A DNA stretch of 64,000 nucleotides from positions 22,751,047 through 22,815,046 of the forward strand of contig NC_134956.1 of assembly GCF_965638725.1 (NCBI RefSeq), given 5' to 3'. Position numbers and translations under genes: made by a program. The notes beneath the pieces were generated by a model that was not told where the DNA came from, did no database searches, and saw only the letters and a program-made list of their open reading frames with translations. Positions 1 through 11,700 of this stretch are shown piece after piece. The stretch is from Aptenodytes patagonicus. Lineage: Eukaryota > Chordata > Aves > Sphenisciformes > Spheniscidae. Positions within the stretch are counted from its first letter, which is position 1; each line of letters starts with the position of its first letter.

Positions 1-669
1 CACTACATATTTTAGGTTTGAAATGCAAATTAAGAAGTCAATTGAAAGAGTGTGAGAGAGACGCGTCACCCTGAAAAAGCAAACTGCCATCTATCAGTTT
101 TCTACAAAGTCCTCTTTTAACTTACTGTTAGGATAACACAGCCAGATTGCTTTCTTTCCTGAATCATAGCAAAACAGTTCCCGTTTTTCTTCTTTTTTCC
201 TGGAAATCTTATATTTTATGTCACAATTTATGATCAAAATTAGTAGAATTCCCAGATCTTAGAAGTAATTCAAAAAAGCCATTTATTCTGGGAAGCCGTT
301 TGTGGCACTGCATCGATTACCCTAACTCAGTTTCCTGAAGAAACGTAGTAAGAAGTTTTGGCCTCTCTGCATAAGCCTTGGGATTTATTTTAGCTTGATC
401 AAGCTAAAGATTTCGCTGAGTGGCTCTGCCGGGTACCAGGGCCGCGTTCAGTGCTGCGCATCGGCATCGCCCTCCCCCCAGTGTCACCTCCCTGCCTGGG
501 CACCATCACCCCAGCAAAAACCCCTGGGGGGTCCGAATAGCCCCTCTGTGACCAGAGCCTGTGTCTGGGCATCAGAGGCAGGGAAAGAGCAGCAGTAAGT
601 CTGGACGCCCTTGGGGCAACGGACACCTCTGCCGTTTCTGCCTCCTCTTCTCGCTCCCCTTTGCTGCAG

Positions 670-838
670 GTTTTGTACAGGTGGAACAGGCAGAGCAGCA
701 CGTCCATAATAGAAACGAATAAAACCTCCGTGGAGCTCTCCCTGCCGTTCGACGAGGACTACATCATAGAGATAAAGCCGTTCAGCGACGGGGGCGACGG
801 CAGCAGCAGCGAACAAATCCGAATTCCAAAGATATCAA
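670..838 (+). CDS. CNTN4: CNTN4 penultimate coding exon
   Basis: The acceptor is a pyrimidine-rich tract ending CAG at 667-669 and the donor is GTAAGG at 839. The exon encodes 56 residues of the last FNIII domain plus the first base of the next codon (phase 0 in, phase 1 out). The reading frame extends past the donor but becomes Pro/Ser-rich and unlike contactin. Confidence 0.9.
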
Positions 839-2145
839 GTAAGGACGGGAGGAACCGGGGTCGGTGCCCGCTCCTGCTGCTGGCCGCCGAGCCGCAGGCA
901 GCCAGCGTCCCCAGCCCCTCTCCTCCTCACCCGCTGGCGGGGCAGACCTGCTTCACCCCAGTCACCGTTCGCATCTCCAAATGGGGATGAACCAGAGCCT
1001 TGAAGCTGAGCAGGGGCAGGCTGTAGGTCTGGCCCTCTCCCGGGCAGGGAGCTGAAACTCAGACTTAAGCCAGGACTGGTATTTCTGATTTCATCCTGAG
1101 TCATGATTAAACCGTAAGAAACGCCATCATAAGTAGTTACATTTGTATTTAAGATTTCTAGACACTTTCCACTCTCCTACTTCCATACTCATATATATGT
1201 TGAATATATTGTTTCACCGCATTCGCTATAACGAAATACAAAATGCGGTGTTCAGAGGCTTTTAAATTTATAAGGCTACTGTATAGCCATATTCCATTGT
1301 GTGTTGGATGCATAAATATTTATTTAGGGAAATGAGGTTGTGTAGAAGAACAAACAGAAAAGAGAGTATTTTATTACACAACACTGCTTTTGCAAAATCT
1401 CCATGTCCCATCTTCCATTAATAATGCCACAGTTTATAAAGTGCATTAAATCAGGAGCCTCTGCAATGCAGGAATATGGCATTAAAATTACAGCAATGTA
1501 AAAACCCTGGGCGAGATCAGAATTATCTCCACCATGGCTGTACTCTGTGGCTGTATAAACCATACAGAGGAATTTAATGAGCAGACACGGGAGAGCGGAG
1601 GAGAGCAGGGAGGCATGCCAGTTCCTATCTGGCTCAACGCGGTGGGCCACAGAGCAGGTATGCAGCTCCTCCAGGACGTGGATCGTGCCAGGCTGGTGCC
1701 GTAAGGAACAGCTTGAATATCGTACAGATGTAAAAAAACGTGAAGTAATAAGTAAACAGGCCTTGAAGTAATTCAATTGTGAAAGTAGCCTCAACGCAAC
1801 AGTGGCAGGAATTTAAGTTAAACCAAAAATTCAGTTAGAGAGGCGAAACCCAGCAAACAGGAGGTTGTTGAAGCAGGAGGAGGGGACCTGCGCGTGGGGT
1901 CCGACCTTCCCGGGAGCCACCTCGCCTCCCGCCACCACCGCGCTTCATCGGAGGAAACGGAATTAAAATCGGGGCGGGGGGAGAGGTTTGGGTTCATCCA
2001 CGCTGCTCTCCTCGCTCACCTTCCCCCCTCTCTCCTTTGCTCAGATGCGTACGCGAGAGGATCCGGCTCTTCGACCTCCAACGCCTGTACACTGTCGGCC
2101 ATCAGCACAATAATGATATCGCTCACAGCCCGGTCCAGTTTATGA
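670..2145 (+). CDS. CNTN4: Contactin-4, 3' end of gene (last two coding exons)
   Basis: This is the C-terminal end of a contactin, a neuronal cell-adhesion protein of Ig and fibronectin III domains held on the membrane by a GPI anchor. Two exons are visible, 670-838 and 2045-2145, joined in phase 1 across a 1206-bp intron with GT and AG ends. The first encodes the last part of the final FNIII domain, including VLYR and [11 protein letters not shown]. The second encodes a Ser/Thr-rich linker with an ARGSGSS stretch and a mildly hydrophobic tail ending LTARSSL, then TGA. That tail suits a GPI-attachment signal. Paralogues CNTN3 and CNTN6 have a similar last FNIII domain, so the choice of CNTN4 rests on the tail and on the IL5RA-TRNT1-CRBN neighbours. 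The rest of the gene lies to the left of the window. Confidence 0.9.
2045..2145 (+). CDS. CNTN4: CNTN4 last coding exon and stop
   Basis: The acceptor is TGCTCAG, ending at 2044. Two bases complete an Asn codon, followed by AYARGSGSS and a tail ending TARSSL, with TGA at 2143-2145. The tail carries the presumed GPI signal. The 3' UTR begins at 2146. Confidence 0.88.
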
Positions 2146-3900
2146 CAAAAATTACATAAAGGACTTCTTGTTTATAATATAAGCAACATTTAGCTAGTTG
2201 TTTTGAAGACACCCAGTACTAAGTAATATTGTGGTCTGAGTACATCTTACTACTGGAAAAATGTTTATGCTTCTTTAGGAATGGCATTATACAGTACTTC
2301 CTCAAAGCAAATATAGCTTTGTCTGAAGTTTCCTTGGAAACTCTGCAATGCACTGAAAACATCTGTAATATGATGTTACCAAAGCAGTTTACATATGTCC
2401 TTATATGCATATTTTTATTATATATTTAGTGTTTTATAGAATTTTTTAAAGTTAACATATGATGTAGATATTAATTTTTCCTCTGCTATAAAATCCTATG
2501 GACGACATTATCATGAAAATATTGTTTGGAATTTTTTCCTTTATGACGGAGAGTTCAAAGTTGTTCTTAGTAAATTGGCTGCAACTTCACTGTACAGTTG
2601 TGCAAGGCTACGCAAGGCAGAACTGTTCCAGATTCGGTTCGTAATGCGGCTGTATTTAAATGGCAGTTACGATGATTCTTGTGTTAAATCAAGTGCTTGT
2701 AACACACAAGATGTTACATTTTATTCAGAGGTCTGAGCAAGACAAACTCGAAATACGCAGTAAGAACACTATAATCTTGAAAAATACATGAATTTTGGTT
2801 GTTTGTGGACTACAGGACATGTAGCTAATATTCTGGCATCATGCAGTAAGGGTCCATTTTTACTGTCTTGAAATAGCTTTGTCTTTACCATAATTAGCAT
2901 TAAATTGGGTAGGAATGAAGACGCTGCAAAGGTGCGATCTCTGCCTCTAGTGACAAAAAGGGACAGATACCCGAAGGAGCGAATGACGCGGTTCTCATCT
3001 CTGGGTGTGAACCCAGCTAAATCCACCTCGCTTCGGGGGATTTTATTCCAGGGAAATTAGAATACAGCGGCTCCAAGACATCAAGCTGCCCTGGGTTCGT
3101 TGTCCGAACACGCGCTTGCTTTCCACGTACACTGGAACATAACTCATCGTCCTTCGTAACTCCACTATATAGGAAAAGCTTAGGAAGTCTGGTCTGAACC
3201 GAGAGCCTCAGAGGAGCTGTGCCGTGCTTCGGGGAGCGCCGCGCGGCAGCCGGGGCTCCCACGGAGGTGCAGGTTGTCCGCGGGGAGGTGGGATCTCCCG
3301 ATAGTTCTCTGCTAGGAAGCCTGCGTTTCTTTAGAAACTCTTCATAGACGCCTGACGGCAAAATAGAGTCACGCCGGAAAACGACAATATCCACAGCAAA
3401 ATAATTCTTCTTAAGAGAAGGACTGTTTGTTACTACGGGGTAATTTTGTAAGTTCACTCAGATGGGATAACGCTGGTCAAAGGCAACGGAATTTTCTATA
3501 AAATTTTCAAGTTTAAATGCGCTGCAGTGGTTTATTATTTTTTTTTCCTGATAGCTTGAATTTGCCTGTAACTTGTCTTTTTTGCTTACAAAATAATACA
3601 GTTAACTTTTAGACCTTCTAAATATATTTATTCAGTAACTCATAATCAGGATTCCACTTGTGTAAAAGTCAGGGGTGTTGACCAGAGAAATATTGTCAGT
3701 ATTTCAAGCTGTGTTCCTTTCTTAGTTTGATATGGTTACTTCTATGTTAAAAAAAAAAAAAAAAAGAAAAACAAAAAAACCACAAAACCAAGAAAAATGG
3801 AACAAAAAAAAAAGCTGCTGTAGTTTTCTCCCCAGTGTAAATGATATTTATCAGTGATCTAGCAGATGTAATCTTTTTTTAAAGGTATTGGTAATAAATA
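2146..3900 (+). other. Probable CNTN4 3' UTR and downstream flank
   Basis: AT-rich sequence follows the CNTN4 stop. The first canonical AATAAA I find on the plus strand is at 3893-3898, which would allow a 3' UTR of about 1.75 kb. There is no cDNA evidence and the true end could be elsewhere. The ORFs on both strands here look like no known protein. Confidence 0.4.
3749..3813. repeat. A-rich low-complexity tract
   Basis: This is an interrupted poly(A) run on the plus strand with scattered C and G. It could be the decayed tail of a retroposed element, but I see no recognisable body upstream. Confidence 0.7.
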
Positions 3901-4159
3901 TTCCGTCATTTGTAAAGATACCTGTCTTCCAGGAGCGTTTTTCCTCCACGTTTCATTGTACCAGTGACAAATTTCACCACAGCAATAGGCAGCGCCTGCT
4001 GAGATTGTCACTGACGTGAAGACACAAAAGAAGAGTTGGTTTAAGTCAAAACTTCGTGGAGGCGGAAAAAAAATAATCTATTCATCTCTGGTCTAATTCT
4101 GCTTCCAAAACTGGCCAAAAAAAAAATCTGGGTGGGTGAATTTGGGGTGATAACGCCTA

Positions 4160-5590
4160 TTTCTGTAGAGTCACGACCTTTCCAAGCTTGTGTGGGCTGG
4201 TGCTGTCGGAGTGGAGCCTCTACAGCTTGGGAAGCTCGGAGTGAAAAAGAAAGGGAAGAACCAAACAGAAGGACCAAACTGGCATTCGCCCTCCCCACGG
4301 CCGTTTGCCTGACCGTGGCCAGCGCAGCCGTCCGGGAGCGGGGTAGGCGGCAGCGGCGGCAGCAGGTCCCCGCACGAGCTGCAGGCCAGCGGGCAGGGCA
4401 GGAGAGCGGAGCATCGCTGACCCTGCGCCCGCAGCAAACCCCCCTCCAGGTGCAGCACCGCTTCTCTGGTTATCCTTGCGGATTTCTGAGGATTTTGGGG
4501 AGCACTGCTGGAAATCGCTAAATCCACCAAACCCGCATTTCTAACTGATGTTTAGGGGCGGCAGCACAGGAGTCGTATGATTGGGCTCCGCGTTTCAAAG
4601 GAGCAATATTGCGCTTTGCAATCAATGAAGCTTAAAACCAAAATAGCCCGGTAACACAATTCAGTTTTTAAAAAGCAAATTTAGAATTTCCATCTCTAGA
4701 GGCGGGCGCGAGGCACGCTCCTGCGGCTGCTCTCGCGGAGGCAGCGGGGAAAAGCTGGAGCGGGAGGAATGCACTGGGTTTGTAGCTGGGTTTAAAGAAA
4801 AAAAACTTCAGAATAAATGTTTCTGTGCGCTCCGGGCACAAAACCCGTAACTGATCCAGGAGTCTGGGGTCAGCTTCACCGGCGGCGTGGGCTGGCGCAA
4901 CAGTGGCAAAATGTGACACGCAGCCCCGAGCGCGGCCTGTCCTCTTTGCAGCTTCTCTGCTGCGGAGCTCGCGAGCGGCACGTGGCAATGAGAGCAAATT
5001 GCCTGGGATGTACCGAACACGCTGCCTTTTCTCTCCTGCTGCCCGGGATGATGACTCTTCGCTCCCAGTATAACGACTGTGAGGAGGCGGCTCTGCCGGG
5101 AATTGCTTTCCTCGTCCTGCGCGGGTGGACCTTGTTTAGCACAGGTGAGGTTCCCCCACCGTGTACCTGCACGAGGCAGCACCAGGAAGGGCTGGACCGA
5201 AGGCCTGGCTGGGAAAACGAAGCTACTCCTGCTGCTTTACACCAGCTCAGCTTTATTTACTGGAGCGAGCGTAACACATACCTGCCGGCTTTCAAATCCA
5301 TCAAGCCCTGCCCGTCCCCGAGGGAACTCGTCCTCCCTGGAAGTACCGCGGACCTGACGTGCCCTTGCTGATCAGATGAACGTCCACACGGGTTTCCTCA
5401 TCGTCGCCGGCTCGTTGCAGTTGTTTGCGTTGTTTTCCCGTGGTGCACATCCTTATCAGTGACGCTGATCAAAAGCGCGTTTTTTCCTCCCCAGCTACCT
5501 GCCCACGCGCCCCGGGAACGCCTCGGCTGCCCGGGGCTGCCGCTGCCTTCACTAGTGAGTGCTGAGCATCCACACGCACGCTTTCAGGCG
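4160..5590. other. GC-rich, CpG-containing intergenic patches
   Basis: Two GC-rich stretches, about 4290-4450 and 4690-5360, carry clustered CpG and stand out from the AT-rich flanks. ORFs up to 184 codons on both strands are expected from stop-poor GC-rich DNA and show no familiar domain. I cannot assign a gene. A regulatory CpG patch or unannotated noncoding first exon is possible. Confidence 0.35.
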
Positions 5591-6000
5591 GCCAAAGGTA
5601 CAGCGCGAATGCAGAATGTACTTAAATATATTGCATTAATCTCCGCAATATCTTGCCATTAATGGGAATGAAATTGTATTTAGAAATCTTATTTAGTAGG
5701 CCACTCGAAGGCATGACATAAAATACATTACAGTAAATGAATTCTCTTCAGTCTCATTTGTAGGATTTTACTAATGAAATTCTGATTTTAGACTGTTAAA
5801 GCTGGGCACCTCAAATCCATTAAAATCACATGCAGGAGAGACATTTGAGGCACAAACATTGTTATATTAATGAGCTACATTAATTTTGATAGAGCCGTGC
5901 TATTTCACCCAGATGAGAACTGGCTCGTTTATTATAATTATTTTTAGTCTGTAGCACCTGGGACCTCCATTACGTCAGGCACTTCCCAAACAATTTACTT
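5591..6000. other. AT-rich intergenic stretch, possible conserved noncoding element
   Basis: A compositionally even, non-repetitive AT-rich block with many homeobox-like TAAT cores and a CRE-like TTACGTCA at about 5970. This texture is common in vertebrate enhancers near neural genes such as CNTN4. The reading is inference only. Confidence 0.2.
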
Positions 6001-7644
6001 GCAGGGTCAAATCTTTCTTTTTGCTCTTTGTTTACGTGCTCAACCCCACCCCTGGCCGGCTCGACGGACAGGAGGTTTCTTGGAAGTAGAAAGGACTCTG
6101 CAAGAACGGGAGAGCTTCGTGGTCGGCAGCCAGGTCAAAGCCCGAGTTGTTCAAGTGGTTTTCAGGCAGGAGGTTTATTTGGTAACTCCCTTGGCGGATT
6201 ACACAATGTAAGTAAACAAAGCACAAACAGAAGGGGACGCTGTCTCAAACCCAGCTCACTTAAGATGGAACAACAGATAGCGAAGAAAAACGGGTTGCAA
6301 TATTGGGCTTGGATTTTCACAATCGCCTGAAGGCAGCTGAAGTCGCACATGAAGGAGGAGCCCAGCTCCTCACAGCTCAGAAAGCCTCTGAAGAGCACCA
6401 CGAGGTCCTTCGCGCATTTCTTTAATTGCTGTACAGTTGAAAACTCTGCGTTCCCAGGCTGTGCTTTGTTTTGCGGGTGCAACTGAGGAAGTTTATCACT
6501 TTGTGCCATTTTTCTTTTTTTTTGTTTGGTTCCCCCCCCCCCTTAAGCTTTAATCTCTTGTGCCAGGAAGCACAAACGATCCCTTCTTGTCCTTTTGCAG
6601 ATGCTGCCAGCTGATGTCAAAGGCAAGAGCCTGCAAAGGAGCCTTGGACTGAAAATGAGCCAACTGCGAGGCTCCTGTGCCTCCCCCCATCCCGCGGCCT
6701 CCGGTGAGCACCCAGGTGGGCAGACAGATGCCGTTTCAGAGCCCACCCATCCCCGTGGCATTCCCTCATTCAGGAGAAGGGAGTGTAGGAAACCCAGGTG
6801 AAGCTCTTGTTTCATATTGAAATCAGGGTCTGGCAGCACCCAGACTGCAGGCTCGGCCGGCCGGCGTGATCCCTGTGCAGGCGTCGGCCATCGCAGCCCC
6901 ACCAGCTTCACGCAGCCAAAACCTGGGGACATTTAAGCCCAGGGAAACCAAGATATTAAAAATGCCTGCTTTCTTCTGCAAACTGTACAAATCTTACACA
7001 AAGGAAGAAAATAACCTGAGGAAAAAGTAAACTTCCACAAACCAGGAGAGGACTAAACAGCAAGGACTCCTCTGCGTGCTGGACAGTCAGGACACCCGAG
7101 GAGAGGCGTGCAGCAGGCTCTGTTAGTCGAGTGTCTTTGTCCGCGTGGCAGCACAACTACGTGAGCGTAGACATTTTCACCAATATCCCGGAACTTCACA
7201 GGAAAAACCTGAGAGTAGGACTGCTCCCCTCCCCAGGTCTCATCGCGTGCCTGGCACAGCAGGGCCTGGGCTGGCGGGGTGCGGGCTGGCAGCCCCCGGC
7301 AGCGCAGCGCAGCGCGGGCAGAGCCAGCAGCGTGCTCGGAGCTGGCCATGCCCAGCTGGGGCTCAGAGGGGTTTTACGCTCAGCACTGGGGTCGGTGCTC
7401 TGCGGGGGGCTGCTGAGGGTTCTTCAGTTGCCAGTGGCTCGTGAGCGGGAGACTCCTGTCAGTTTTCTGCAGTGTTTCATAGCTATTTACCTGAACAGTT
7501 TTCAATTCCCAAGCTGTGAATTCACATTAAGTTTAAATGTGGCTCCTCGCAGGCCCGCAAGTGCACACAACCCCGGCAGCACCCCAGGCCACCTGCAAAA
7601 CCTGCCACACACACAAACTCTGAGATTTTGGGAGCTGTGCCTGT
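6001..7644. other. Intergenic, no recognised feature
   Basis: Mixed-composition DNA between CNTN4 and IL5RA. I see no splice-consistent coding segment, RNA gene or repeat I can name. ORFs near 7131-7712 are on a GC-rich patch and match nothing I know. Confidence 0.5.
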
Positions 7645-7750
7645 GGCAGCAAGGTGCCAGCTGTGGGCACACAAATAACAAGGCAATGTGCTACCTGTGT
7701 GTACAAAAGTAACACGGCAAGGTGCTAGCTGTGTGCAGAAAAATAACAAG
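7645..7750. repeat. Three-copy ~35-bp minisatellite
   Basis: Three diverged tandem copies start near 7645, 7682 and 7716. Each has the pattern GGCAA-GTGC-AGCTGTG then an A-rich end with AATAAC. The period is about 34-37 bp. Confidence 0.75.
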
Positions 7751-8621
7751 ACTCTAATTGTACGTCAGCTGCATAAGCAAACTGACCTTGTCTTAAATAG
7801 CCTATAAAATCCAGAGGCTTTGGGGGTTTATACAGTCCTGCAACTTTTCCCAGCATCCCAAGTTGGCGCTATGTTTAGTTAAAAAGCAAGATGTAAGTGC
7901 CTTTATGCAGTACAAGAGGGACGGGACGCTGCCACGTCGGGCACGGCCTGGCCGTCGCACCGTTCAGGCAGTCCCCACGCAGGAGCGGTCTGGCTGCACG
8001 GCTCACAGCTCGCACGCAGCACAGCCAGATGCTTCCTTTGTCAATGAATTGCATTTCCATGGCGGTTATTGAGGTTATTTCCCGAGTTCACACTGTTTCA
8101 TTACAGAGTGTATCGGTGAAGGCCAAGTGCGAGTCCCCACTCTCATGATGGATGTGCTGTAGCCGTGCAGCACCGGGGATGGCAGCACTGGGGTGCTCTA
8201 CAGCTTGTTTTACTCTTTTCCTAGTATTTGACCCACCTTGGTCACTGCCAGGGACCACGGCTGGGTACCTTGCTGCCATACACAGGGCTGCGCCAAGTCC
8301 CAGTTTGCATTTTGCATCTTGAGTTGCCAGAGTTACTTAAAAGAAAACAAAAATCCAGAAGATTAAGCTGTCAACCAGAAAAAAAAGCCATTGGCTCTTT
8401 TCCGGAATTTTTTTTTCCTACACAGCCCTTGTACCGTGTACGTATATCCTGCTTAAACTGGGACTTTTTGTTTAGTAGCTTATCATTACGCAAGGCACCT
8501 CGTGGAAGCAAGTCCTCCTCCCCCGTTGGAAACGCCGCCGCAGCGGAGGTGACACGAAGCCTGCTCCGGCGATGCCGGGTGGCGTGCCAGGGCCGCGCAG
8601 CCTCGCCAGCCCCGCAGCCTC
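7751..8621 (-). other. IL5RA 3' flank, probable 3' UTR
   Basis: This sequence lies downstream of the IL5RA stop on the minus strand. It should hold the 3' UTR, but I find no canonical AATAAA on that strand close to the stop, so the polyadenylation site is not assigned. No other feature is visible. Confidence 0.4.
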
Positions 8622-8714
8622 TCAGAAGACAGAGTTGTCGAGGGCGCTGCAGTAGAGATCTTCAGCGAAGCTGCCGAACTCGGTCTCCAGGTCGCTGGTG
8701 CAGGTATGTGCTCT
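8622..8714 (-). CDS. IL5RA: IL5RA coding exon 10 (tail and stop)
   Basis: It encodes 30 residues ending LDNSVF, with the stop at 8622-8624; human ends LEDSVF. The tail is more diverged than the rest of the protein, but SDLETE aligns with human SETE. The acceptor CAG at 8715-8717 keeps phase 0. Confidence 0.9.
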   Translation of the reverse strand, partial: RAHTCTSDLETEFGSFAEDLYCSALDNSVF

Positions 8715-11700
8715 CTGGAAAGCAAACACCGCTTTTAGCTGGCGAGCTGGGAGGTAAACTGAGGTTATCAACTAAACTGCGCTAATTAAGAGAGAGGAGT
8801 CATGACATACCGTTTTAAGCCTGTGCTGAATATTTGTTATGAAACAAATGCTGCAAAGCCCTCACTTAACAGCATGTTTTGCAAAACACTGTGTTTCAAG
8901 TTGGTGCATTTAAAGAGGGATTCACCCAACACGTTTCGTGAGGTAAGAGCCGAGAAAGAGCGTTGGTTTCAACGGAAGAATTTCACCAGAAAGTTCACAT
9001 TCCCGCTGAAGTTCTCACAGGGCTGCTCATCACTCTGTCCCTCGGGCCAGCAGCCCCCTGCACCCACGGATTTCCCATTTGGCATGCTCTGCACAACGCA
9101 GTTCACCACAGTGGCCCACCAGACAGCCCTCTGTAGCCAAGGACAAAGAGCCCCGGGAGGAGCTGGAGGGCATGTTACAAGGCATGTGAATTTTTCTGAA
9201 TGAACAGCAGTGAAGCCCACTTGCGGGGCCAGATCCCGACCCCTCGGTACTGAGCAGAGGTGTGCAAGCAAGCGTGCAGGGACGGGGTGGCTCGCAGAAG
9301 GAAGCAGAAAGCAGTAGTTCAGCTGCCGGAAAGCCCGCAGGGGCGGCAGGAGGCAGAGCTGCTCCTCGGGGCCGAGCGCGGTTCCCACGGGCAGCGCTGC
9401 CACCGCTGCGCCGGGCTTTCGTCACCTCGCCCCGCTGTTGACACTACAAATTTAGGAATTGAATGCCAACAACAAACAGCTGCTGGGGGTTTCACTCTCC
9501 CAGGTGATCTCAGCAGAGACACCGGGTCCGCGTCCTCACGTCTCCCTGCCGGTGCCACCACCCCTGCAGCCACGGTGCCAGCAGAAAGCTTCCAGCCGGT
9601 ATCGCCTACCCGCACCGAGCTCACTTTAAGTAAAGAGACAACTAAATACAAGGCAGTGCTGCTTCCCATAATGTGAAACAGCCTTTGCAAGCTCACATCT
9701 TCTAGCTGCAGTGTTAACATTCGTTATTTCTCATATTCTTATTTGTGATACCCTAAGTCGTGTTATTTTACACCAGTGGCTTTAATTAAAAACAAACATT
9801 ATATGATAATCTTTTAAGCCTGTTTCCTTGACCAGACCATGGAATAAGAACAATACCCAAAAAATCAAACCCCTATTCTAAGGGGACAAATTAAAATCAA
9901 GTTACTGAGCAGCACTTCCCTTGAGCAGACAATGAGGAGTTTTATCTTATCTGTAAGGCGAATGTATTTATCAGGAAGTAGCAGCAAACACAATAAGGCT
10001 TAAGACCAGCTTAACAGGAGGACCAAAGATTTCCCATTGTTAGTTTCACAAAATAAATCAGCTCTCCAGGAGTCAACCTCCAGGCCCTGCCAAGGCAGAG
10101 CTATCTGCCTGGCTGTGCTCGGCGGAAGGAGCAACTGCATTTCCATACACAGGGCAGAGCCGTAGGTACGGCACCGTGTGCCTGAAATTCGTTGCGCGTG
10201 AGAAAAGCACTCGGCAGTAGCACTTCATCCTTTCGTTCCGTTCTAACCCTCCCCAAAACACTTCGTCTACAAACAAGGCCAGATCCAGAGCTACCGCAGA
10301 CTGGGCCCTGTCCTCGGCAGAGGAGGTGGCCACACAGCCAGGTGAGAACCGACCGCAGCAGTTACCACTGCAAAAACAGCCTCACAAATTGCTAAATTTG
10401 ATGGCTAACTCGATGTTATACTCGTAGTCAGGGCTGTGCGTATCGTTGTGTTAACTGCACCCGCGAATTTCCCATTTGGCATGTTCTGCACCACACATTT
10501 GACAAGGTAGTCCACGTTTAATATGGACATTAGAAATTCTAAGAGGTCAGAAGGCTTTAACTGAGCAGTAACGAGCTACACGCTCACAGCCTGACGGGGA
10601 AAGAGCAGCACACAAACGCGTTACTTCTAGTCAAAAAAAAAAAAAAAGCATGACTAAAATGTTCTTTTACCTCGTAGTCATTTGGGAAGGGATCTCTGAA
10701 TTTGTTGCTGGGTGTTGGAATTCGTGGAAACAGTTTACTCCATATGTGGTTTCTGCAAAAAACAGTAGTGGAGGGATGTGAAAGAATTGCTTTTTCGGAT
10801 GGATGACACATCCAACAAGCAGCACGCGTTTAGCCCTGCGAGAAGGCATGTCTCCTCGCACCGCCAGCCCTCCTGGCCCCCTCCCACTCAGTCATCGGCA
10901 TCTGACGGCAGCAGCAGGTTCAAAAGGGGTCGAAGTAATAGATAATGGTCCACCAGCGGACACCCCGAGGACTGGGCAGGTGTGCCATTCCTCACAGGAC
11001 GCTTCTGGACCCTGGGGACGTGCGGATGACAAAGAGGAGGTGGGCTGACACTCTCCCCCCATCAGCCTCTCCCATCGCAGCCCCAGCAGAGAGCTGGGCT
11101 AGAAGGTCCGATCCAACGGGGCACTGCTGTGGCTGTTAACGGCCAGCGATAGGCCTGTCTTGGAGAGGAATTAATTGCTCTAATCTGTCTGTTCACGCTC
11201 ATGTTCTTCCCAAGGGCTGCGTTGTCATGTACCTTGTTTGGACAGTCAAGACAGGCTGCCTCTTGCTCAGACTTTGGTTTCTGGACATAATCTGCCCGCG
11301 TCTCGTGGTAGGAGAGCAACCGCAAATAATTGTGTGCCAAGGGAACAAGGAGGCAAGGAACGGGACCAGAGATGGCTGACAGTAAATGGTTCTGCTTAGC
11401 GGTGTAATAACTCATCCTGCTAACACCCTTTGAGATACTCCTTCCCTGCCGGACGCTCTTTAGTCTGGCTCAAGCATACAGGCTTATGTATCTTTGTGAT
11501 AGCAAGTGCTGCAGAGTGAACTTTTTCTTGTCTTTGATATATCCCAGAGTACAGACTTCTCATTTCAATCGCCAAAACGCATTCACCATCTCTACCCCTG
11601 GATAGCACGATGTCCAAATAGGGCCAGATTTTAATGGGAACTTGGCCTGAGTGAAGATTATAGGATTTAGCCCAGAAGTAGTATCTGGCGCCTGTTCTGT

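Noticed and set aside
4817-5371. 184-codon ORF
   Set aside because: It is in a GC-rich patch with open frames on both strands and no recognisable motif or splice signal.
8969-9425. Minus-strand ORFs of 131-144 codons between the last two IL5RA exons
   Set aside because: They do not join IL5RA in phase and resemble no known protein. Only the short duplicated segment inside them is reported.
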